Source: Toxotes chatareus (taxonomy: Eukaryota; Chordata; Actinopteri; Toxotidae). Taken from it: DNA of 64,000 nucleotides. The stretch spans positions 3,081,177 through 3,145,176 of the forward strand of contig CM028898.1 of assembly GCA_016801885.1 (NCBI GenBank), written 5' to 3'. A program made the translations under genes and the position numbers. Numbering within the stretch: position 1 is the first letter of the stretch; the number at the start of each line of letters is the position of its first letter. Positions 25,301 to 34,300 of the stretch are shown here, one piece after another. Under the pieces are notes generated by a model. It worked only from the letters and a program-made list of their open reading frames with translations. It was not told the origin of the DNA and searched no databases.

Positions 25301-28300
25301 TGATAAAGGACTTACAAAGCAAGTAGTAGAAGAGGTTGAGATGAAAGCCAAGGCAATTAATCAGGTTGTAGAGATGTTAGCAAAGGTAGATGTTAATGTA
25401 GAGAGAATGCTAAGTGGTTTAAAAAGCACTTTATTTGGTTCTTCGAAAGAGGAGCCACTGTGTGTGCGTCCAGAAGACATGAGATGGGTAGTTGAGGGAG
25501 AGTTCTGGAGCCAGCTGTTGAGCACCTCCGAAATAAAATTAGAGGAACCCGGACATAGCAGAGGAAGGGCTGTGGCAGAACAGATGATGGCACAGAAACG
25601 CTTGATGATCTTGGTTAGTGGGATTTGCTCTCAAGCAGAAGTTGAGAGTGAGGTAGTGACAGAGCCAGATTTTGCATCTGTGTACAGCTGGCTTGACAGT
25701 GAAACAAATGCTCTGATTCTAAAAGAGTTAACGAAGACCTTGGAGGCAAAGTCAAATAGTTTGAAGCAGATTGCATCTAGGGTGATGCTGGATAACAATG
25801 ACGAGCTCCTGTCTTTGGCTCTAGCAAGCTTTGAGTTTGGTAGTGAGCAGAAACAGACCTCTGAATATTTGCTCGAAGCCCTCAAAGAAACATACATCTC
25901 TTATGTGATGATTAGGCTGAAGGTTCAGCATGAGAGAGAGCTAAAGCAAAAGTATACAGAAGTTCAGATCGGTAGCTCGGACTGTCCAAATTGTCCTAAA
26001 TTAAGACAAGCTGCCAGCGATCTCCAGTCTAAACTAGAAGTTCTTCAGACTCAACTATCCGAGGCGTCTTTAAAAACCGCGACAGGGCCACAAACTTTGA
26101 TCCAGATTGAAGGAAAGCCCATTGATTCGTTGGATAAAGCCATTGAGCTTCAGGACATGATAGCAAGGCACAGGAAGGAGCTCAGAGAGGTCAAAGACCA
26201 CTATGAGCAGGAAGCTGAAAAGATGAGGCTGGAAATAGCTAAGGCCAGTGAAACACTGCGACTCCGTTCGGAAGAAAACGTTAAAGAGATCGACTCATTG
26301 ACAAACTGCATGGAGAACCTCAAGAAGAAGCATGAGATGGAAAGGACAAACCTTGTGGAGAGGTTTGACCAGGAAATGGAAGAGCTGAGAAGCATGATGA
26401 GTCCGGTCAATCCAGACAGGACCTTGACAGATGAGGATGCACCATTGCACCACAGTTCGGCCCAAACTTCGACCCTGAAAGAGCGCATTCAAGAGCTGGT
26501 GACCCAAGTCTCAGTCATGACTGAAGAGATGAGACGACGCGAAGAGCAGGGCGACATTACAACCCAGCGGCTGAAATACGAGAAAGACCTGGAAAACCTG
26601 AAGGTGGAAGCGCTCCTTGTCCTTGCCGTTCTCCATCTGTGATGCCTTGTGTTCCTTTGTGGCATTCCCAGATCCTTCTTCCTTCCCCAACCCCTGCTCC
26701 CCTTCCTAACCTTGCTCACCCTACTCTCGCTCTTTGTTCCATAAAGTACTTCTCTTCTGTGTTGCATGAAAACTAACCTCATTTAGATCGGTGTGATCAT
26801 TGACGCTGCAGTAGTTGTGTACTGAGGAACCCATTTTGTTGAAGCTTCATCACCATCACTTGACGAACTTCGAGTAACTGATACATTATATCACATATAA
26901 AAACAATTCAACAGAAGCCAATAGATTCTTTCAGGCTATCACATCATATCAGCCTCCTCCGCTGTGAAATGAGTTCCTCTGTTAGTAGTTTAGTGTGCAT
27001 ATTAATCTAACCCTTTGACTCTGCTATGTCTCATTTTAGTGTTAAGGACAAAGAGCTGACCCTTGGTAGCATTTTTTAATATTTAGTTTATGGGTCTTAT
27101 CTCTTTTCCTTTGGTTGTTTCCACTAACAATTAAAGTTTAATCTCTACCTTCTCTGAGTAACAGTTGATGGCATAACAATTCAATTCTTTGACAAATGAT
27201 CTTAACTCAAGGTCCACTTACCACCTTTTTCTAGAGCTCTCAACTGCACGACAGCAGCAAATGAACCTGTTGTATATGGAGAAGAGTTGTGGTGTTTAAT
27301 TAGTCTTAAAGCTAGTGCACATAAATACCAGGCACATACATGTGATACAAGTTTATACAACACTATTTGCAAGCAGAAAAGCATCTTTGCAGGCGCATTT
27401 CTGTGGTTATGCAGTCTGTATGTGCACATAGCTGATGTCTCCTCTCCTTTGATTGGTCACTTTGAATCCTGATCATGACCTTTGATGCTTTTTGGCTCAC
27501 AGATACTGTTCTGTATTCGCTCATATCATGTGCTTGCCACTGGTGTTTATATGCACAGGTTTTAAGACTAATGAATTCTTGAAAGAATCGATCCTTTAAG
27601 ATGTGGCCGGGTTGAACCTTTACTTTAATAGGCTATTTTATTAGTGAACTTTGTGTAAATAAAAGATGAGGCTGGTATTATTCTATATTTTCCTTCTCAA
27701 TAAATCCCATGAAAAGACCAAGTTAACAATTTTCTGACTTCCCTAATCTGTCTGTTGCACCCAAGCCCACTGGTTCTTACTGAGCATGAAAATCTTGATA
27801 TGATATGAGCCACAGACATATCGTTTTATTTATTTATTTATTTTAAGGGCTAAATGCTGTCTTAAAACAGCTGGGCACTGTAGTTTTTGGCAAATGTTAC
27901 TCAAACAGTAGTAAGTAGCCCATTTGTCGGGGACTGTTTTTAGCAGCAGATTAATACACATTTGGCACTGTGAGTATTAACAGCAGTGGGACGGTGTGTG
28001 TGGGATTGAGTCAGAACGATCTACAGTGTGTGTGTTCATGGTAATGAAGCACTCAGTACAACAGTGTGACTCATTAATGAGTTTTTAATAGTTTCTGGAC
28101 AACAATGGAGCTCTATGGCGCAGAGGAATAAGCTATAGCAGGCTCTGATGCACATGCACACACACATAATGCTTGTTAGTAGGATATTAGCTTTGGTCTT
28201 TTCATGGGATTTGACAGTAAGAAAAACAGTTTTTTTAATTTAGGTAGCTTATGTAAAGTTCTTTTCATTTACATCTGGCAGTTTAACAGGTTATGAGGTT

Positions 28301-31300
28301 CTAATGGAATAGAAACATGTCTGAAGTCCAGGTTGGAAGGTATCCAAGAATTTACTGATCACCCAGGTTTATAAGCCCTGCACTGGAGAAATCATAGTGA
28401 ATATGCACGTAGAAATTCAGTACAGAATTAGACACGGTGCTTGGCTTAAACTGCTTATAAACGTATAAACGTCAGCGTCAAACATATAAAAGAATAATTG
28501 TTGATGCAAAGCAGTCGAGGCCGTTTCAGCTTTCAGTTTGGTCTAATGAACCAGATGGCTAACTTTGTAACTCACTTTTGAAAAGTGAGATTTTCTTGTG
28601 TTGGATGTTTAGATATTCAGTTTATGCCTTAGCTAACTAAGCTAACTAGTCTGTTGTGTCTCAGTAATGAGTCTACATCCCTGCCATGACCTGAGGGTAT
28701 AGAGTTCATTTAGAAAGTATTCAGACCCCTTTACTTATTTCACAGTTTGCAAAAAAAAATTTTGAAGTTCATGTTTTCACTCGTCAGTCTACACTCAGTA
28801 CTCCATGATGACAAAGCCAAAACAGGATTTTAAAAGTTTTTGCAAATGTGATACTGAGTGTAGACTGATGATGGGAAAAAAATGAATTACACGATTTTAG
28901 CTTAAGGCTGCAACATAACACTGTGAAAACAGTGGAGGGGTTTGAACACACTGTAATTTAAGCACGTGATACATGACATGCTTCTAAATAAAGCTGCTGC
29001 CTGGTCTGATGTCATAGCAGGAAGTTTACATTTTCTCTGTGGGGGAGACTTTTCACCCTCTCACAGTGGTTTCCTGGGTCTGAGCTCTCAAGAGGGTTTT
29101 ATCCCTGTGAAAACACACTGGACCTCCATTTCCCCTGTTTGGCTGAGGCAAAGACGGGGGACTCAGACCACGGCACGGCCATCGACTGAGCCCTCAGATT
29201 AGTGGCAGTGAATAGAGGACGGAAGCAGGGCTAGGTTATGGGTCGGGCTAGTGGCAAGGCTATTGAAATCCCTTCTTGTGGAAACGTGCACTGTAGTTAT
29301 AATAGCAGTGTTGTGGCTCTTTCTAAAATGGTGTTGCTGAGGGTTACTCTGCTCTCTTGCTTTCTTCACATCACCCAAAGGTGCTATTTTGGCAAGCTGA
29401 CCTCAAAAATTGCCCTATCTTGAAGATTTCATTTCGCTGTAGTATCTCAGACACTCGGCTGTTCATGATTGTATTAGTGTATCAGCTTAACCCGACATTC
29501 CAACAAAGATTTGAGCCACAGGCAGATTAGGAGTTGCACATTAGCTGCAGACTGCAAGTACTTTTCAACAACATGAGCTCAGTTTGGAATAAGGATGTTA
29601 TTAATGCCATTGCAAGTCTGGATGTTGTGCTGTGGCTAGGAAATGGCAGCATATACTTTCTTACACCCTCCTCTCTCATTGTCTGCATTCCTTAAGTGTA
29701 TTGTGTATCCTGTCATTTCTCTTAACCCTTTTTTTGTACTCACACAGGCTCAACTTGCTCATGGCTAACAGGCTGTAGCTTGCAAGTTATTTGCTGGAAA
29801 TAAATGGATGATCTGCACTGGCTTATACTGTAGGGCCCAGAGGTTTTTCCTGCTCAGCTTATATGGTCAGGAGAACCTTTTGGTCCGTGTCCAGACGAGC
29901 CGTAAACTTACAGTTGCACCATGTTCTCCTGTGTCACAGGCCACTTGTGAGAGGGGCTTTGCTGCCATGGAGGAGTCTCACCAGAAGGTCATAGATGAGC
30001 TGCAGAGGAAACACCAGAGAGAGCTGGAGAACCTGCAGGAGGAGAAAGAGAGGCTGCTGGCAGAGGAGACAGCAGCCACCATCGCTGGTAAACACCACTG
30101 TAGAGGAAAAGCTGGACTTTACTAGACTGTTGTTGTTGTCATGCACTGTTCTGATACTTTTTTCTGTGTAATGCATGTGATATGTTTTCACAAAAATGCA
30201 CGATCATGCAGATTAAAGTTTTTTTTTTTTGTGTGCCTGTTATCGTAGCAATTGAAGCAATGAAAAACGCCCACCGGACAGAGCTGGAGAAGGAGCTGGA
30301 CAAGGCTCGCAAGGCCAACAGCAACGCAGAGAACGCAGACTTGGAGGAGATCCACAGACAGCACGAGTATGTTTTCTTCAGTGCCACAGGCACTGGTGCT
30401 GTGGCTTTCCAGTTATTTATTTATTTAACAAGTATAACTTCTGCTTTTTGAAATTCAAAGGGGACTGCCTTATCTTCTTGAAGTTACATAAACAGTGAGT
30501 GTCGAAGCAGGACCAGGACTCTTCAATGTTCAGTAGGGCTGACGCACTTGGAAAAAAAATCTATCATTTGTTTGAAGAAATCTAAAAGACTTTTTTCTGC
30601 TTATTTGGAGCTTCTGCTCCCTCAGCTGGGTGACAAACCAACAGGTGACTCCTCAGATCTGTCATTGTTACATAAGACAGTTGAATCTTACAAAGGCAGC
30701 AAAATAAAAGTCTGTTGTTCTCCTCAATGTCATATGGAGCTAATGGCGTTGATGGCGTGAAGGTCGAGAAGTTCCCCTGTCCTGTGACAAGAAGAACTAG
30801 TTTAAACCGTCCTCTGCACTTATACTGAAATGTTCAATTTGATCAGTTTCAGTGCTACACAACTGGTCAGGCTGAGACTTGAGAAAATTATTATGTTAAG
30901 TACTAAAAGATGTCATAAAATCATTTTAATGAAATTATGAGAGAAAAGCCTCAAGAATCCAGCATGTGTCAGGCTGTACTGTCAGATTTTTCTTCTGTTC
31001 TGACTGCTGGATTGAAGAAGGTTTAATGTGATCTGAGAGCTGAAGCATCAGATAGTGTTAATGTCACTCATGACCTGCTGGGACATGTGTGAAGGTACTC
31101 CATGTTCAGTACTCACCTGCCTGTCCTCAGTTTGATGTTGACGCTTCACCTGGTGACAAGTGCAGGTGTTAGCAGTAAATCAATCATTTTTTTTCTTATT
31201 AACAAATGTAATGATAAAACTCTGTCTCTCACTGATCCCGAAGCTGTGTCACTCTGAATAAAGGCCTTAACCACATTAAGCAGCAACAAGAGAAACTTTA

Positions 31301-34300
31301 CTCTGCAGATCTGAATGGACGACTAAGATTAAGTGTGTCACTAAACCAACTGAACACGCTGCTTTATTGGCACCAACACACTGGTGTTGTTAGGTTTTCT
31401 CTCAGTGTGGTATTGTGTTGTGCTTCAGGGAGGAGCTGTGTTCATTCCAGCGGGAGATCGAGGTGCTGTCGGAGCAGTATTCCCAAAAGTGCCTGGAAAA
31501 CGCCCACCTGGCCCAGGCGCTGGAGGCCGAGAGGCAGGCCCTCAGGCAGTGTCAGAGGGAGAACCAGGAGCTCAACGCGCACAACCAGGTGCAGACACAC
31601 AGCACACCTGCATGCAAATATTTACTCAGTGACACTGTTTTGACTGTTGTGCGACACACAGAAAGCTCGCCTGGCCTGTGCTAAACTGTTGTAAATTTCT
31701 TGTTCCCTGTGGCGTTTGTAGGAGCTGAACAACCGTCTGGCAGCAGAGATCACAAAGATGCGTTCCATGACGTCTGAGGATGGAGTGGGAGACTCAAACG
31801 CCACAATACAGGGGAAGGAGCTCTACGAGTTAGAAGTAAGGTTCAAGGGAAAGATCACTTAAAGCAAGAACACATAAAAATGCGCATAAATATTCTTTAT
31901 ATATAACATATCATAAAAGCAAGTCTGTACTAGTGAGGTTTTAAAAAGCAGCTGATGCTCCTCAGGCAAGTTCCTACAAAATCTTAAATCCCAGGAAGTG
32001 AAGGTCTGCTTCCCCTTGTTTTCGCCGTCATCTTTTCATTGTCCCGTGTCCATTTCTTCCTGTTTTGCAGGTGATGCTGAGGGTGAAGGAATCTGAGGTC
32101 CAGTACCTGAAACAGGAAATCAACTCCCTGAAGGACGAACTCCAGGCTGCCCAAAGAGTACGCTTTTCTTTTTTTTTCAGTTCTGTTCCCACTTCCCCTT
32201 TAGACAGGGACTCCCATGAGTTCACAGCTGAGTGACAACAGGAATGCCCTTTATCTGAACTGCCAAACATTGTGTTTTCAGGACAAGAAATATGCAACAG
32301 ATAAGTACAAGGACATCTACACAGAGCTGAGCATTGTAAAGGCCAAAGCGGAGCGGGATCTGGGCCGGCTCAGAGACCAGCTGCAGCTGGCACACGAGGC
32401 ACTGGGGGAGTCGTCGCTGGAGGAGGTGGAGCGAGGGGGATATGGTATGGAATCATACTGGGTGTCGTGCAAGAAGAAATTTTCAGATTCTTATTCTAAA
32501 CTTCTCATACTTTGTGTTCATATAAGAGCTCCTGCTCAGATTCAGCCCACACTCTGGGCTGCTTTGTTTCAGCTTACGTTTGTGAGGAGGTGCACGTTCG
32601 ACAGATCTGATCATTAGCATTATCGAACAGTGAATGTTGTTCTCTGCTGCTGGTGTGACAGTTGCAGACCACTAGTGAGTTTCGTAATGTGAATATGGGT
32701 GAATCTGACAAACTCGCTCCCCAGTTAAAAAAGAATCTGTTCATACAAGTTGGTTGTTTCATGAGGCCCATTGTGTGTCAAGTATATTAGCATTCAGTGC
32801 ACCCGGGGACTGGAACTGTTATTTTAACTCTCTGACACATTTTCCCTTTTAGATATCATGAAGTCCAAAAGCAACCCAGACATCCTCAAGATGGCGGCTG
32901 CTGCAGCCAAACGCTCAGAGCGCACCATGAGGTCGAAGGTGGGTTTCCTGTAGAGTGTAAAGCCGATCCTTCATCCCACTGTGGTGTTAATTCAGGATCT
33001 CCCATGGAGCTGTGTCACCCGTTGTGTCATTCTGCTTAAGCAGCAGCAACAGATTCCCAGCTGACAGAGCAGTGCTGCTCTGACATTCGAGGTTTCCCAC
33101 CAAACAACGGCTGATGAGCAGTTTCCAGTTACTTGCTGCCATCTATAGGTCGCCCGCAAAGTTGCACGCAGCATTGCATGCCCGCCGTTGCATCATCATT
33201 GGCAGTTTTCCCGCGTGGGGCTGCGCTTTATTTATCCATTTTGTGACTCCCATCAAAACTGCAGTCTTGGATTTGTGATGCAAAATGAACACCATAGCAG
33301 TCTAACACACTTGCCGGTGTGTTTTCCCCCTTCTGTCCTCAGTCTGTGAGTCGTGACATTCCCTGGGACAGTTAGGGCTGCTGAGGACGTGTAGGCCTCC
33401 TCCCCCCTTCTCCTTTAGGTAAACCAAACCAGATGCACCCACGGGTGGTTTAAGCACATCCTCTTGCCCTCCGCCTCTAAAGCACTCAACAGATCTGACG
33501 TTAATACGCACAAATATTCCACTTTACAGATGCATGGTGGTGAAGGACAAATGACGTCAGACTTATCACTGGGTTTTTTGATAATCACTCATCTGTGTTG
33601 TATACCTATATTTTGTGAACGAGCTGCTTACACACACAGTGTCACACTATGGATCCACAAAACCATTAAAAGGCAGTACAAGATTATCAATGAGTCAAAT
33701 ATGTAACTGAAAACATCAGTAAATAGCACAAAATAATTGCTGGTGATGGTAATCATGGATATACTGGGTCCTGCTGTAGCATCACTGTAGTAATTCTTGT
33801 AATAGTAGCTAGAGCTTTTTAGCCAGTAAGTTAGTGCTATCAAAGCCAGCTGGCTAATGCTACTTAGTTTTAGTTTAGTTTGACATTATGGCACAGAAAA
33901 CATTAAAGCCCACACTAATACACTGAATGAAGTGCACAGCATGCATTTATAGATTAGTTATGACACATGGGGGGGGCTGTCAGTGTTTCTTCACTGAACA
34001 GCTGACACAGGGTCAGTTCCCAGATATGTTCTCACATCAGTTAAGTGTTCCAGCAGCTAGTGTCACAGCTAACGAAGATGAAGATAGATGTTCAGTGTCT
34101 GAACTAGTTAGCTTTGTTAGTGTTTGCTTGTGCAAATAAATATTAAACACTGAATCTTCAAAGTGAGCTGACTACACTGCATCATAATTATCACTGACTG
34201 AAAATCTACATCTCAAACCTCTGAACTGTTCAAAGCAAAAAATAATTCAAAGCAGGAAAATGATGCTAATGTACAGACCGGAGGTCATTTCCTTTTTAAA

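Noticed and set aside
24328..26782. Several minus-strand open frames
   Set aside because: Antisense shadows of the mprip giant exon, Leu/Ser-rich because the sense strand is Glu/Lys-rich.
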